Assembly (NCBI RefSeq): GCF_001438695.1
Contig: NZ_JQBH01000001.1
Location: 152,030 to 216,029 of the forward strand
Direction: 5' to 3'
From: Fructobacillus fructosus KCTC 3544
GTDB taxonomy: Bacteria > Bacillota > Bacilli > Lactobacillales > Lactobacillaceae
DNA length: 64,000 nt
The notes under the pieces were generated by a model. The model had not been told where the DNA came from. It was given only the letters and a program-made list of their open reading frames with translations, and ran no database searches. Of this stretch, positions 19,015-27,887 are shown piece after piece; the first letter of the stretch is position 1, and each line of letters begins with the position of its first letter. The position numbers were made by a program, and so were the translations under genes.

Positions 19015-19833
19015 ATGAAACTGATTTCCTGGAACATCGATTCCATTAATGCAGCTGTTGAGCACAAATCCGACCGTGGCTTGATGACTTGGGGCGTTCT
19101 CGAAAAGATCGCAGAAGCAAAACCCGACGTCGTCGCCATTCAAGAAACGAAATTAAAAGTCGATGGTTTAACTAAGAAGCAAAAGGCTGCACTGGAAGCT
19201 CTTTTTCCCGACTATCATTTCTACACGAATTCATCGTCTGCCCGTAAATCTTACGCCGGTACCATGTTAATGACGAAGGAAGAACCCCTCAACGTTGATT
19301 ATCCCGCAATTGGAGCTCCAGGCGAAATGGATCAGGAAGGTCGTATTGTCACCGCTGAATTCAACGATTGCTTCGTTTCAACCGTCTACACACCAAATGC
19401 CGGTGGCGAACTTGCCCGCTTAGATGATCGTCAGCTTTGGGACGATGCCTACCGTCAGTACATCAACGGGTTAAACGAGCAAAAGCCAGTTATCTTCTCC
19501 GGTGACTTTAACGTCGCTCACGAAGAAATTGATTTGAAGCATCCAAGTGCCAACCACCATTCGGCTGGCTTCACGGACGAAGAACGTTCACACTTCACAA
19601 AGTTGCTTGATGCTGGCTACACAGACACGTTGCGGGCGATGCATCCTAATGAGGCTGGTATTTATTCTTGGTGGGCACAGCGTTCTAAGACATCTAAAAT
19701 CAACAATTCCGGCTGGCGGATTGACTACTACCTCGTGTCAAACCGCATTGCCGATAAAGTTCAAAAGATTCAAGTCGTGGACACCGGCGCCCGCCAAGAC
19801 CACGCTCCCTTGGAATTAGATATTGAAATGTAA
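19015..19833 (+). CDS. exoA: Exodeoxyribonuclease III (AP endonuclease, ExoA type)
   Basis: Base-excision repair endonuclease. 272 aa, normal length. Signatures: SWNIDS (start of the endonuclease/exonuclease/phosphatase fold), QETKL with the metal Glu, SGDFNVAH, and the final DHAPLELD. AGGAAGAAAAGGC lies upstream. Probably cotranscribed with nnrD and ended by a strong hairpin. Confidence 0.95.
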   Translation: MKLISWNIDSINAAVEHKSDRGLMTWGVLEKIAEAKPDVVAIQETKLKVDGLTKKQKAALEALFPDYHFYTNSSSARKSYAGTMLMTKEEPLNVDYPAIGAPGEMDQEGRIVTAEFNDCFVSTVYTPNAGGELARLDDRQLWDDAYRQYINGLNEQKPVIFSGDFNVAHEEIDLKHPSANHHSAGFTDEERSHFTKLLDAGYTDTLRAMHPNEAGIYSWWAQRSKTSKINNSGWRIDYYLVSNRIADKVQKIQVVDTGARQDHAPLELDIEM

Positions 19834-19865
19834 AAAATTCGCCAAATATTGGCGAATTTTTTTTT
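19832..19865. terminator. Bidirectional terminator after exoA
   Basis: AATTCGCCAA/TTGGCGAATT stem with ATA loop and T run on plus, A run on the other side; it lies between convergent genes. Confidence 0.9.
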
Positions 19866-19881
19866 ACGCAATGAATGCTAA

Positions 19882-20985
19882 TTATTTCGCCAGTATTAAT
19901 TCTCTTAAATAATTTAGCCATGTCTTCTTTCCAGTGATAATCGACACCGTTCCCTCCACGCCATATCGAATTTCTTCAAGTTCAGACTGTGTCGGCATCA
20001 ATCTAGCCCGAATAGTGTAAACATTACCTTGTTTTGTATTAGTTGGTGTTTCATCAATCTGATTAATGGTTCCATTAAGTAAAAGAGGCTTAGGTCCGGA
20101 TTGATTAGCGTGAAAGCGAATTTTTTGATTACTTTTCAAGCTGTTCATTTGATTAGCAGGAACGGCAAAACTAACTTCAAGCTTGGTCTGCTCATTCAAA
20201 ACAGGATAGATTTCTGCAATCTCCGTCCCACTTGGTAGGTATTGAGAGTTTGTCGTAGCCCCTTTTAAATGTAATACGCCATCCGTTGGAGCTTTCAAGA
20301 CAGCGTTATTCGCGGCATTTACCAGCGAAATTTGGTTACTGTTTAAATCTAGTTTGCTGTCCTTTAAGCTCTGAATTTCTTGATTAATGCTAGCCAGGGT
20401 TTTAGCTTTTAATGATTGGATTTTTTGATTCGCTTCTTGTTGACTTTGATTAATCTTTTTTTCTTTATTCTTTTGTTCTGCGTCGCTTTGATTGATTTCG
20501 TCAATACCTTCCTGATTGGACCGATTCAGATTATCTAACTGGCTTTGATAGTGAGTATATTGCTCTGAGTAGCCGTAATCGTCATTTGTTGTAAACAAAT
20601 TTTTACCTTGTTCAACACTTTTCTTAAAGGTGTTCAGCGCTTGTAAATGGCGATTCGTTCGATCAATTTTTTGCTGATTATTAATCTGGCTGATGGTAGT
20701 GTCTTGATTATTGAAGACGACGAGGGTTTCACCACGGTGGACCACTTTGTTTTCCTTCAGGTTGTTTTGAGTGATGACCGAATTATTGGCTGATTGAATT
20801 GTGGTTAAGGTACTTTGGGGTATGATTTGCCCGACAGCTTTTACCGTGATTTCTTTTTTTGTAAAGCATAAGAAAAGAACAGTCAACAGTACAGCAATCA
20901 TGATTGGCCAAATCAGTTTTGTCGTAAAAGTCCCGTAACGACGATTATAAAATTCAGCACTTTCGAGTTGATTTTCTTTAAACAA
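19882..20985 (-). CDS. HlyD/LcnD-type accessory protein of a peptide exporter
   Basis: 367 aa membrane-fusion-like protein: one transmembrane helix (about 22-42), a barrel half, a long coiled-coil (about 90-215, rich in Gln, Asn and Lys) and a second barrel half. Partners the C39 ABC exporter 14 bases upstream. It begins with TTG (20985) after AGGAGACCAA; no ATG or GTG fits better. Shorter than typical LcnD/ComB proteins. Followed by the terminator shared with exoA. Confidence 0.82.
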   Translation of the reverse strand: MFKENQLESAEFYNRRYGTFTTKLIWPIMIAVLLTVLFLCFTKKEITVKAVGQIIPQSTLTTIQSANNSVITQNNLKENKVVHRGETLVVFNNQDTTISQINNQQKIDRTNRHLQALNTFKKSVEQGKNLFTTNDDYGYSEQYTHYQSQLDNLNRSNQEGIDEINQSDAEQKNKEKKINQSQQEANQKIQSLKAKTLASINQEIQSLKDSKLDLNSNQISLVNAANNAVLKAPTDGVLHLKGATTNSQYLPSGTEIAEIYPVLNEQTKLEVSFAVPANQMNSLKSNQKIRFHANQSGPKPLLLNGTINQIDETPTNTKQGNVYTIRARLMPTQSELEEIRYGVEGTVSIITGKKTWLNYLRELILAK

Positions 20986-20999
20986 TTGGTCTCCTCACT

Positions 21000-23165
21000 T
21001 TACTGCTGTACCAGGTTTGTATAGGCCTCGTTAGTCCCGAGTAAGGCCGCATGCTTTCCATCCGCTACGATTCTTCCATGATCTAACATGACCAGCCGGT
21101 CCGCTCGTTCGGCAACGGTTAAACGATGAGCGACAAAAATAATGGTTTTATCCTCTAGAGCTAGTAGATTATCAATCACTTTCTTTTCGGTTAGCAAATC
21201 AAGATTACTAGTGGATTCATCCAAAATAAGGACCTGGGAATCAGTTAAAAGTGCCCGGGCTAACGAGAGGCGTTGTCGCTGTCCGCCGGAAAGTGTCCCC
21301 GCATCGTTAATTTCAGTATGAAAACCCTGTGCCATTTTTTCGATATCTTCTTTAATGCCAGCGATTTCTACTGCTCGATAAATTGCTTCTGGTTGGACTG
21401 GCTCTTTAACCCCTAGGAGTAAGTTTTCAATGATGGTTCCAGTAAAAAGATGGGCCTCCTGAGGAACATAGGTAATGCTTGAACGAAGGGTTTCCTTTTT
21501 AAACTGGCAAATATCATGGTGGTTAATCGAGATTTTCCCGTGATTGGCTTCGAGGTCAAAAAAACGAACCAACAGTTTAGCTAAGGTTGATTTTCCAGAT
21601 CCAGAAACGCCAACCAGCGCAATTTTTTCATTGTTTTGTATGGTTAAATCTAAGCGATCGAAAATTGGTTGATTGTATTGATACTCAAAGGAAATGTTTT
21701 CAAAGCGAATGGTTAAATCCTGCTTTTCTATTGATAGCAGGTTTTCTTCACCGTCAAACTCAGACGAAACGGCATAGATTTCTTGCAAGCGGTGAGCGGC
21801 GACAATGGCGGACTGAATCTTACTTTGTAGGTTAATGATGGTTTGCAGTGGTTCCGTAAAATAACCAAGCAAAGCGTTATAAGCCATTAATTCCCCAATG
21901 GTCAGACGATTTTGCACGACTAAATTGGCGCCATACCATAAAACAAACACTTGAAAAACAAGTTTTAAAGTCCCCTTTAAGGATTCTTGAATCGCTGTTA
22001 AGCGTTCTTTGGAAAAAGAACGCTTTAAAAAACGGACATAGTTTTGATCAATTTCATCATAACCAGACTGTTCAGCACCAAGCGCTTTAATTGTTTCCAT
22101 GCCAGTTAATCGTTCAATAACCGCTGCTTCTAGATTAGCTCCCGCGCGCATGGTTTCGTGATTTAAACGTGAAAAGACTTTAACAAAGACCAAGATAACA
22201 AAAGTGTAAACAGGAATCGATAAAGCCGTAATTAGGAATAACTGAGCATTATAGCTCAATAAAACAACAGCCATAATGATCACAATGACCAGGTCAATGA
22301 ATAGAGACAGTATGGATGAAGCAACTGCTTCAATCACGGAATTGGCATCATTAAAGCGAGAAGTTAGTTCGCCAACCCGTCTGGTGTAAAAGAAGCTCAT
22401 TGGTAATTTAAACAAATGCCGGACATAGGAAAGAATGATGTCAATTGATAATCGTTGTCCCAGAATAATAAGCAAATACTGTTGTACATAGGCCATGACC
22501 TGTTGCAAAAGATAGGCTGAAATCAGGCCAAGACTAACAATGGCCAGGGTGCTCATCATACTATTGGGAACATACTCATCAACTAAGAATTGCAGAAAAT
22601 AAGAGCCAACAATGCTAATCGAGATCACAAACAGCGAAGCCGCCACAATATTGGCCACTAACCCTTTTTGCTTTATGATCACGGATGAGAGACCACTGAA
22701 ACCACGCCAACTCTCTTTTTCTGGTTTGAACTCTGAGTTGGGGGCAAAAAAGAGGGCCACGCCTGTCCACTGTTCTTCAAATTCGGCATGGGTCATGGTT
22801 CTCTTTTTGACGTTTGGATCCGGGTCAGCAATTTTAATTTTATTTTTTGTTACACCGTACACGACGTAGTAGTGTTCGAGTAGCTGACTATGATCGGGCT
22901 TTTGGACATGCACAATAAATGGAAAGGGTTTTTGATTATCTTTCTCAAATAGAGTCATATCCGCTCGAATGGCCTTTGCATCAAAGTTCATTCTTTCGGC
23001 CGCTTTTTTTAGACCAAGTGCCGTTGATCCTTCTAAGTTAGTTTTCGCTAAGCGACGTATTTTTGCAATGGATACGTCATAGCCGTATGTCTTCGCAACC
23101 ATGGCCAGACAGGCAGTGCCACAATCGCGTTCATCAACTTGTGCTCTGTATCGAAAATGTTGCAT
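21000..23165 (-). CDS. Peptidase-containing (C39) ABC exporter, bacteriocin/pheromone type
   Basis: Cleaves double-glycine leaders and exports the mature peptide. 721 aa: C39 peptidase (about 1-150) with an intact site, Gln9, Cys15 in DERDCGTAC, His98, Asp114; six-helix membrane domain (about 165-440); nucleotide-binding domain (about 480-721) with GVSGSGKST, LSGGQRQRLSLARAL and LILDEST. GGAG lies 9 bases before the ATG. No gene with a Gly-Gly leader is visible around it, so the exported peptide is unknown. Confidence 0.9.
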   Translation of the reverse strand: MQHFRYRAQVDERDCGTACLAMVAKTYGYDVSIAKIRRLAKTNLEGSTALGLKKAAERMNFDAKAIRADMTLFEKDNQKPFPFIVHVQKPDHSQLLEHYYVVYGVTKNKIKIADPDPNVKKRTMTHAEFEEQWTGVALFFAPNSEFKPEKESWRGFSGLSSVIIKQKGLVANIVAASLFVISISIVGSYFLQFLVDEYVPNSMMSTLAIVSLGLISAYLLQQVMAYVQQYLLIILGQRLSIDIILSYVRHLFKLPMSFFYTRRVGELTSRFNDANSVIEAVASSILSLFIDLVIVIIMAVVLLSYNAQLFLITALSIPVYTFVILVFVKVFSRLNHETMRAGANLEAAVIERLTGMETIKALGAEQSGYDEIDQNYVRFLKRSFSKERLTAIQESLKGTLKLVFQVFVLWYGANLVVQNRLTIGELMAYNALLGYFTEPLQTIINLQSKIQSAIVAAHRLQEIYAVSSEFDGEENLLSIEKQDLTIRFENISFEYQYNQPIFDRLDLTIQNNEKIALVGVSGSGKSTLAKLLVRFFDLEANHGKISINHHDICQFKKETLRSSITYVPQEAHLFTGTIIENLLLGVKEPVQPEAIYRAVEIAGIKEDIEKMAQGFHTEINDAGTLSGGQRQRLSLARALLTDSQVLILDESTSNLDLLTEKKVIDNLLALEDKTIIFVAHRLTVAERADRLVMLDHGRIVADGKHAALLGTNEAYTNLVQQ

Positions 23166-23198
23166 AGGTGCTTTCTCCGAATAAGGATTATGAATTGC

Positions 23199-23306
23199 TC
23201 AAAAGCGGTTAGATTCATCAATGTTTTCTTCACTTAGTATTACGTAAAAAGGATGATACTCACTCAAAATCAAATGATCACGATGAACAAAACAAGCTTT
23301 CCCCAT
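23199..23306 (-). CDS. Possible 35-codon small ORF before the C39 exporter
   Basis: ATG after TTACGAGGTGTTA, coding 35 residues with an aromatic/acidic C-terminal part (EYHPFYVILSEENIDE); the frame stays open upstream to an ATG at 23360 (53 residues) but without a ribosome site. No Gly-Gly motif, signal peptide or membrane helix. It ends 33 bases before the exporter and would be cotranscribed. I do not recognise it; it may be an immunity-like or regulatory peptide, or chance. Confidence 0.35.
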   Translation of the reverse strand: MGKACFVHRDHLILSEYHPFYVILSEENIDESNRF

Positions 23307-23361
23307 TAACACCTCGTAAATTCCAAAATTTACCTTGTCATTACTTGCCCTCATGGACATG

Positions 23362-23400
23362 AAAAAAGGCGCTAACAACGTTTCGTTGTTAGCGCCTTTT
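23362..23400. terminator. Strong palindromic terminator
   Basis: GGCGCTAACAACG/CGTTGTTAGCGCC perfect 13-bp stem with A run and T run on either side. The last three codons and stop of the small membrane protein upstream lie within this hairpin. Confidence 0.9.
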
Positions 23401-23577
23401 ATTTAGAAATGATGACGATAAATTCCGCCACAGTCCATACGAAATCATGACAGCCCCCAAGCCGGCAAAGAAAGCCGCAATTGGTTTATCGGTTGTCAGC
23501 ATTGTGTGGAGGGCCAGCAGCACTAAGAATAGTGCTGGAACATTTCTCGCTATTTTTTTTCGTTTCAAACCGTTCAT
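23389..23577 (-). CDS. Small two-helix membrane protein
   Basis: 62 aa, basic N-terminus, two hydrophobic helices (about 12-28 and 33-50), basic C-terminus. Unknown function. GAAGGAAAG lies about 11 bases before the ATG, and it follows the dnaQ-like gene by 17 bases. Its terminal codons (Lys-Arg-Arg-stop) are inside the terminator stem, so its end and the operon end coincide. Confidence 0.6.
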   Translation of the reverse strand: MNGLKRKKIARNVPALFLVLLALHTMLTTDKPIAAFFAGLGAVMISYGLWRNLSSSFLNKRR

Positions 23578-23594
23578 CTGTGAAAGCTTTCCTT

Positions 23595-24128
23595 CTACTT
23601 ATACCGGACCGCTTTTTTCAACGGTTCCGTTCCAAAGAGCTGTCCCTGACGAATTAAAATTTCAGCACAGGCAATGGCATCCGCGAGCGCATTGTGGTGG
23701 TTTTTGAGGGAGATATCAAGAGCAGCAGAAACGGTGTTCAATTTGTGATTAGGCAAATCAGGCATTAATTTCCGTGAAGTTTTTAAGGTGTCCAAAACCT
23801 GAAAATGAGCATCTGGCAAGTCGTAATAATCCAAGCACGCCTTTAAAACGGACACATCAAACGTCGCGTTATGAGCAACCACCATTTTCTCCTCTGTAAA
23901 AAACGGCGCAATGGTAGGCCAAATTTCTTTAAAAGTCGGGGCGTTCACGACATCTTTCTTATAAATGCCGTGAATTTGCGAATTACGTGCGGAAAACGGT
24001 GTATCGGGCTTCAATAGCGTATAGAATTGATCCACGATTTCATCGTTACGAACAACGACTAAGGCCAGCGAGACAGCCGAGTGGCGCTGGCCAGACGCTG
24101 TTTCAAAATCAATGGCAACAAAATTCAT
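23595..24128 (-). CDS. DnaQ-like 3'-5' exonuclease (DEDDh)
   Basis: 177 aa exonuclease domain: AIDFETA (Asp7, Glu9), HNATFDVSVL and HNALADAIACA supply the DEDDh residues. Small free-standing relatives are annotated as DNA polymerase III epsilon-like; the substrate is not evident from sequence. The start overlaps the stop of the GNAT gene, within a tsaE-GNAT-dnaQ-small-protein operon. Confidence 0.88.
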   Translation of the reverse strand: MNFVAIDFETASGQRHSAVSLALVVVRNDEIVDQFYTLLKPDTPFSARNSQIHGIYKKDVVNAPTFKEIWPTIAPFFTEEKMVVAHNATFDVSVLKACLDYYDLPDAHFQVLDTLKTSRKLMPDLPNHKLNTVSAALDISLKNHHNALADAIACAEILIRQGQLFGTEPLKKAVRYK

Positions 24129-24682
24129 CTTAGCACCAATTCCCTTCGTTCAAGCGTGGCAGTTCGACCCGTCGGTAAGACAACCGTTTGTTCACCGCCA
24201 GGTTGAATAGCAAAGCCAAGTTCATCATAAAGATGACGGGCGGCCGCATTCGTGACATCCACATCTAGCCACAATCGCTCATAGCCGACTTTTTCGGACC
24301 AATCAACCATGGCTTGTATTGTTAAGCGGCCCAATCCCTGATTCTGATAGTCTTTTAAAACCGCAATGCCCACTTCCCCTTCTGATATGGAGCCGATACC
24401 AACTGGGTAGGCCACAGCTGGATAGTCCTCAGAATCATTATTGCTGGAAGTCTCTGCCCAGATAAGCCAGGTTTGGGCAGGCAAAGTTGCCTCAGCATCC
24501 AACTTTTCTTCGTCAATACTCGTTGACTGTTGCCGTGCTAACTCATCCGCTAACAAAAAAGTATCCGACTCTTTTTTCAAGACCGATAGTAGTTCCTGTG
24601 AGAAGGCAGCTTGTTGCAAGTCAAGCACCTTTAAACTGTAAGACAACGTCACCTTGTTCTCATCCGGGTTTTCCGCCATCAT
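24125..24682 (-). CDS. GNAT-family N-acetyltransferase
   Basis: 185 aa with the acetyl-CoA motif (VLKDYQNQGLGRLTIQAMV, Q-x-x-G-x-G type) and DVTNAAARHLYDELGF near the end. The position after tsaE recalls the tsaE-tsaB-rimI arrangement, but sequence and length do not clearly make it RimI; it could acetylate another small molecule or protein. The start overlaps the tsaE stop (ATGA), and a second ATG follows immediately. Confidence 0.8.
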   Translation of the reverse strand: MMAENPDENKVTLSYSLKVLDLQQAAFSQELLSVLKKESDTFLLADELARQQSTSIDEEKLDAEATLPAQTWLIWAETSSNNDSEDYPAVAYPVGIGSISEGEVGIAVLKDYQNQGLGRLTIQAMVDWSEKVGYERLWLDVDVTNAAARHLYDELGFAIQPGGEQTVVLPTGRTATLERRELVLR

Positions 24683-25134
24683 GATAATTCCTCTTCAAGT
24701 TCGGCAACTTTTCCCAAACCCTTGATGGTGATTAAACGCTCGTCTTCGCCATTACCAGTGCGTTCAAAAGTCATGACTAAACGATCGTTAGGCAGCAAAT
24801 CAGCCATGAACTGTGGCCATTCAATCAGCGTTACACCGTCCGTTCCAAGGTAGTCCTCAAAGCCCTGGTCAGCCGCGCCCGACTCTTCCAAGCGGTAGGC
24901 ATCAAAATGATACAAAGGAAGCCGACCACTATCGTAGGTGTTCAGAATGTTAAAGGTTGGGCTCTTGACCCGATCGAGTACACCGAGTGCTTCCGCAAAC
25001 CCCTTGGTAAAAGTCGTTTTCCCCGCACCAAGATCACCATTTAACGTGATGACTAGGCCGGCATCGGCTAAAGCAGCCATTTTTTTTGCCAGCTCCTTTG
25101 TTTGGGCTGGATTTGTGCTTTTAAATCTTTTCAT
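24679..25134 (-). CDS. tsaE: tRNA threonylcarbamoyladenosine synthesis ATPase TsaE
   Basis: P-loop ATPase working with TsaB/TsaD to make t6A37 in tRNA. 151 aa with GDLGAGKTT (about 34-42), SPTFN, YHFDAYRL and LIEWPQ, all family landmarks. First gene of its operon. A TATAAT box lies only 7 bases before the ATG, so AGAGGG between them would probably not be transcribed and the mRNA may be leaderless. Confidence 0.93.
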   Translation of the reverse strand: MKRFKSTNPAQTKELAKKMAALADAGLVITLNGDLGAGKTTFTKGFAEALGVLDRVKSPTFNILNTYDSGRLPLYHFDAYRLEESGAADQGFEDYLGTDGVTLIEWPQFMADLLPNDRLVMTFERTGNGEDERLITIKGLGKVAELEEELS

Positions 25135-25141
25135 ACCCTCT

Positions 25142-25150
25142 ATTATACCA
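25142..25150 (-). promoter_or_regulatory. Extended -10 promoter of tsaE, start-codon proximal
   Basis: TGG-TATAAT, then AGAGGGT, then ATG. The expected start point is at or one base before the ATG. Confidence 0.55.
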
Positions 25151-25210
25151 TGTACCGATTTTTAAGAGCTGCGGAGCACCCACCGCATGAACAGACGCCA
25201 CACAGCCTAA

Positions 25211-25525
25211 TCAGGTAAAGGCAATCGCAATGACTAAAGCCATGCTAATGGCCAAACGAATCATATGCTGGTGAAATTGAAAATCATCCAATAAATAGCC
25301 ACGATAGGCTCCCTGCAGTTGATAAATGACGATACCAAGACCGCCAACCCAGCGAAAAGTTGACCATGAATGACTAACAAAGAACAGAATGGTCAAACTA
25401 CTGGCAATATTGATGGCATAAAATAACCAATACTTATCTTCATCAACAATACTTGCATGTACCGTTGCCACGAAAACAACCACGGCGTATAACGAAATAA
25501 CTACTCTTAAGATTAATGCTAACAT
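25211..25525 (-). CDS. Small four-helix membrane protein of unknown function
   Basis: 104 aa, almost entirely four hydrophobic helices (about 3-24, 31-50, 55-72, 85-104), with short polar turns. I do not recognise the family. A GGGAGGG site precedes the ATG and a TGT-TATACT extended -10 lies about 80 bases upstream. Monocistronic between queA and tsaE; no clear terminator follows. Confidence 0.65.
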   Translation of the reverse strand: MLALILRVVISLYAVVVFVATVHASIVDEDKYWLFYAINIASSLTILFFVSHSWSTFRWVGGLGIVIYQLQGAYRGYLLDDFQFHQHMIRLAISMALVIAIAFT

Positions 25526-25640
25526 CCCTACCCTCCCGTATTTAAGAAAGCAATCCTAAAAAATTTATTGAAACCAAAAAATCCCATTATCTTGCAGTAT
25601 AACAAATTTCTTCCAAAAGTTACCGATGCATTTTGACAAT

Positions 25641-25665
25641 AAAAAAAGGCCAAGGGGCCTTTTTT
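25641..25665 (-). terminator. Intrinsic terminator after queA
   Basis: AAGGCC CCTT GGCCTT hairpin followed by T run on the minus strand. Confidence 0.85.
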
Positions 25666-25668
25666 CCA

Positions 25669-26730
25669 TTACTTGTGGACAAACATCGCATCCCCAAACG
25701 AGAAGAAACGGTACTTGTCCAAAACAGCGTGTTGGTACGCTTTTAAAATATTATCACGACCAGTGAAAGCGGCCACTAGCATAACCAACGTCGACTTTGG
25801 TAAGTGAAAGTTAGTAATGAAAGCATCCACAACCTGCCAGTGATAACCCGGCTTAATGAAAATGTCCGTCCAGCCAGAATCGGCCTGCAGTTCCCCATTA
25901 AACTTTGTTCCAATGGTTTCCAAGGTACGAATCGAAGTGGTTCCCGTGGCAACGATTCGACCACCATTTGACCGAACTTTGTTCAGCTTGGCCGCAGCTT
26001 CGGCTGATAACTGGTAAAACTCCGAGTGCATCTGATGATCTTCAATGTTTTCTTCATCAACCGGACGGAAGGTTCCGAGTCCCACGTGCAAAGTCAGCTC
26101 GACTAATTCGACACCTTTATCAGCGACTTTTTGAAGTAGCTCAGGTGTCCAATGGAGCCCAGCAGTTGGAGCAGCGGCCGAACCATCGACTTTGGAATAC
26201 ACCGTTTGGTAACGTTCCTGATCGTCCAGCTTTTCCTTAATGTATGGAGGTAACGGCATTTCACCCAGTTCCTCCAGACGTTCCATAAAGATTCCTTGAT
26301 AGTCGAATTGGATATAGCGACCACCGTGGTCCAGTTCCTTCACAATTGTTCCGGTCATAACGGGGTGCTTTGGATCATCTCCAAAGACAATGGTTGAACC
26401 AACTGGTGACTTTTTAGCCGGTTTAACTAAAACTTCCCAGACGTCATCATGGTCTTGACGTAGTAACAAGACTTCCGCATGGCCACCCGTGCTTGGCCGA
26501 ACACCATGCAAGCGAGCTGGTAACACGCGGGAATTATTCATCACCAGGGCATCACCCGGGTTTAAATATTCCAAAATATCATAAAAGTGCTTATCCTCAT
26601 AGTTACCAGTCAAGGCATTTAAAACCAGCAAACGCGAGGAAGAACGGTCTTTCAACGGTGTTTGTGCAATCAGTTCTTCCGGCAAATCATAATCAAAGTC
26701 TGATAATTGGTAATGTGGCGCATCCCCCAT
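25669..26730 (-). CDS. queA: S-adenosylmethionine:tRNA ribosyltransferase-isomerase
   Basis: Builds epoxyqueuosine in the wobble base of GUN-anticodon tRNAs. 353 aa, usual length; [13 protein letters not shown] near the start, [11 protein letters not shown] and the late [17 protein letters not shown] are family hallmarks. It follows ruvB after 15 bases, the common ruvB-queA pairing. GGGGGAAAC lies upstream of the ATG. Confidence 0.95.
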   Translation of the reverse strand: MGDAPHYQLSDFDYDLPEELIAQTPLKDRSSSRLLVLNALTGNYEDKHFYDILEYLNPGDALVMNNSRVLPARLHGVRPSTGGHAEVLLLRQDHDDVWEVLVKPAKKSPVGSTIVFGDDPKHPVMTGTIVKELDHGGRYIQFDYQGIFMERLEELGEMPLPPYIKEKLDDQERYQTVYSKVDGSAAAPTAGLHWTPELLQKVADKGVELVELTLHVGLGTFRPVDEENIEDHQMHSEFYQLSAEAAAKLNKVRSNGGRIVATGTTSIRTLETIGTKFNGELQADSGWTDIFIKPGYHWQVVDAFITNFHLPKSTLVMLVAAFTGRDNILKAYQHAVLDKYRFFSFGDAMFVHK

Positions 26731-26745
26731 GGAAGTTTCCCCCTT

Positions 26746-27801
26746 TTAATCCTGATGTTCATATGGTCGATTCAAATGATGGTAAGCCGTTTCTGTCACA
26801 ACGCGTCCACGTGGCGTTCGTTTCAAAAAACCAATTTGCAACAGGTAGGGCTCGACCATCGATTCAATCGTATCTTGTTCTTCACCGATATTAGCAGCAA
26901 TTGTGGCTAAGCCGACTGGGCCTCCATGATAGAGATCAATCATGGCTAGTAAAAGTTTGTGGTCGGTTTCATCCAAACCCTTTTGGTCAACTCGCAACTT
27001 ATTCAAGGCCATATCCACTAATTCCGGTTCAATCGCGGACTGGCCGGCAACCTGAGCAAAATCACGGACACGCTTTAACAAACGGTTCGCAATTCGTGGC
27101 GTTCCTCTCGAGCGAAGGGCCACTGCCAACGCCCCCTCTTTGGTAATTGGGGCTTCAAAAATCGCGGCCGTTCGGCTGACAATTTCGGCTAGGTCTTCCG
27201 GCTCGTAATAGGCCAGCGAATTAATGATACCAAACCGGTCGCGGAGTGGCTTCGATAACATACCAGGCCGGGTTGTGGCTCCTACCAACGTAAAGGGTGG
27301 CAGGGGAAAGTGAACGGCCCGGGCCGTTGGTCCTTGTCCAACCATGATGTCGATGTAAAAATCTTCCATGGCTGAATACAACATCTCTTCAATGTTCATC
27401 GGTAAGCGATGAATTTCATCAATAAAGAGGACGTCCCCAGGCTCCAATCCGTTTAGCAAGGCTACCAAGTCCCCGCCCTTTTCAATCGCGGGTCCTGAGG
27501 CCGTTTTAAGGTGCACCCCTAATTCATTCGCGATGATCATGGCCAAAGTTGTTTTTCCAAGACCTGGAGGTCCAAACAACAAGACATGGTCCAACGCTTC
27601 CTCGCGCATTTTAGCCGCCTGAAGGTAGACAGCCAATTCTTCTTTCAGCGCTCGTTGTCCAATGTATTCCGACAACTTTTTGGGACGTAACGAGAGCTCA
27701 CTTTCCTGCTCTTCTTGGTTTGCCTTGGCATCTTTTAGTAACTCATCTGTTTGATTTTGTCCTTCAAACCAGGCATTAAATTGTGGATTTTCATCAGTCA
27801 T
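26746..27801 (-). CDS. ruvB: Holliday junction branch migration ATPase RuvB
   Basis: AAA+ motor of RuvAB. 351 aa: [12 protein letters not shown], Walker A GPPGLGKT, Walker B DEIHR, sensor TTRPGML, arginine-finger segment and the winged-helix end ([15 protein letters not shown]). The N-terminal extension (about 1-38) is longer than usual. No ribosome site precedes the ATG and a TATAAT lies 7 bases upstream, suggesting a leaderless message. The usual partner ruvA is not adjacent. Confidence 0.95.
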   Translation of the reverse strand: MTDENPQFNAWFEGQNQTDELLKDAKANQEEQESELSLRPKKLSEYIGQRALKEELAVYLQAAKMREEALDHVLLFGPPGLGKTTLAMIIANELGVHLKTASGPAIEKGGDLVALLNGLEPGDVLFIDEIHRLPMNIEEMLYSAMEDFYIDIMVGQGPTARAVHFPLPPFTLVGATTRPGMLSKPLRDRFGIINSLAYYEPEDLAEIVSRTAAIFEAPITKEGALAVALRSRGTPRIANRLLKRVRDFAQVAGQSAIEPELVDMALNKLRVDQKGLDETDHKLLLAMIDLYHGGPVGLATIAANIGEEQDTIESMVEPYLLQIGFLKRTPRGRVVTETAYHHLNRPYEHQD

Positions 27802-27808
27802 TATGTTT

Positions 27809-27814
27809 ATTATA
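27809..27814 (-). promoter_or_regulatory. ruvB -10 box, start-codon proximal
   Basis: TATAAT, then AAACATA, then ATG. No Shine-Dalgarno can fit between; no clear -35. Confidence 0.5.
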
Positions 27815-27863
27815 GCTTATTTATGGGTTGATTGGGGCTGCCGACTCGTTATTGTGACTAACT

Positions 27864-27887
27864 TAAAAAAGTCGGTTCCCCGACTTT
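27864..27887 (-). terminator. Intrinsic terminator after rdgB
   Basis: AAGTCGG GGAA CCGACTT hairpin followed by TTTT; the rdgB stop codon touches the base of the stem. Confidence 0.85.

Noticed and set aside
23048..23233. Short minus-strand frame beginning KKTLMNLTAFEQF, reminiscent of a bacteriocin leader before the C39 exporter
   Set aside because: It starts at GTG without a ribosome site, has no Gly-Gly, and runs out of frame into the exporter gene.
24125..24682. GNAT gene called RimI because it follows tsaE
   Set aside because: RimI normally follows tsaB, is about 150 aa and has a different C-terminal motif; position alone is not enough.
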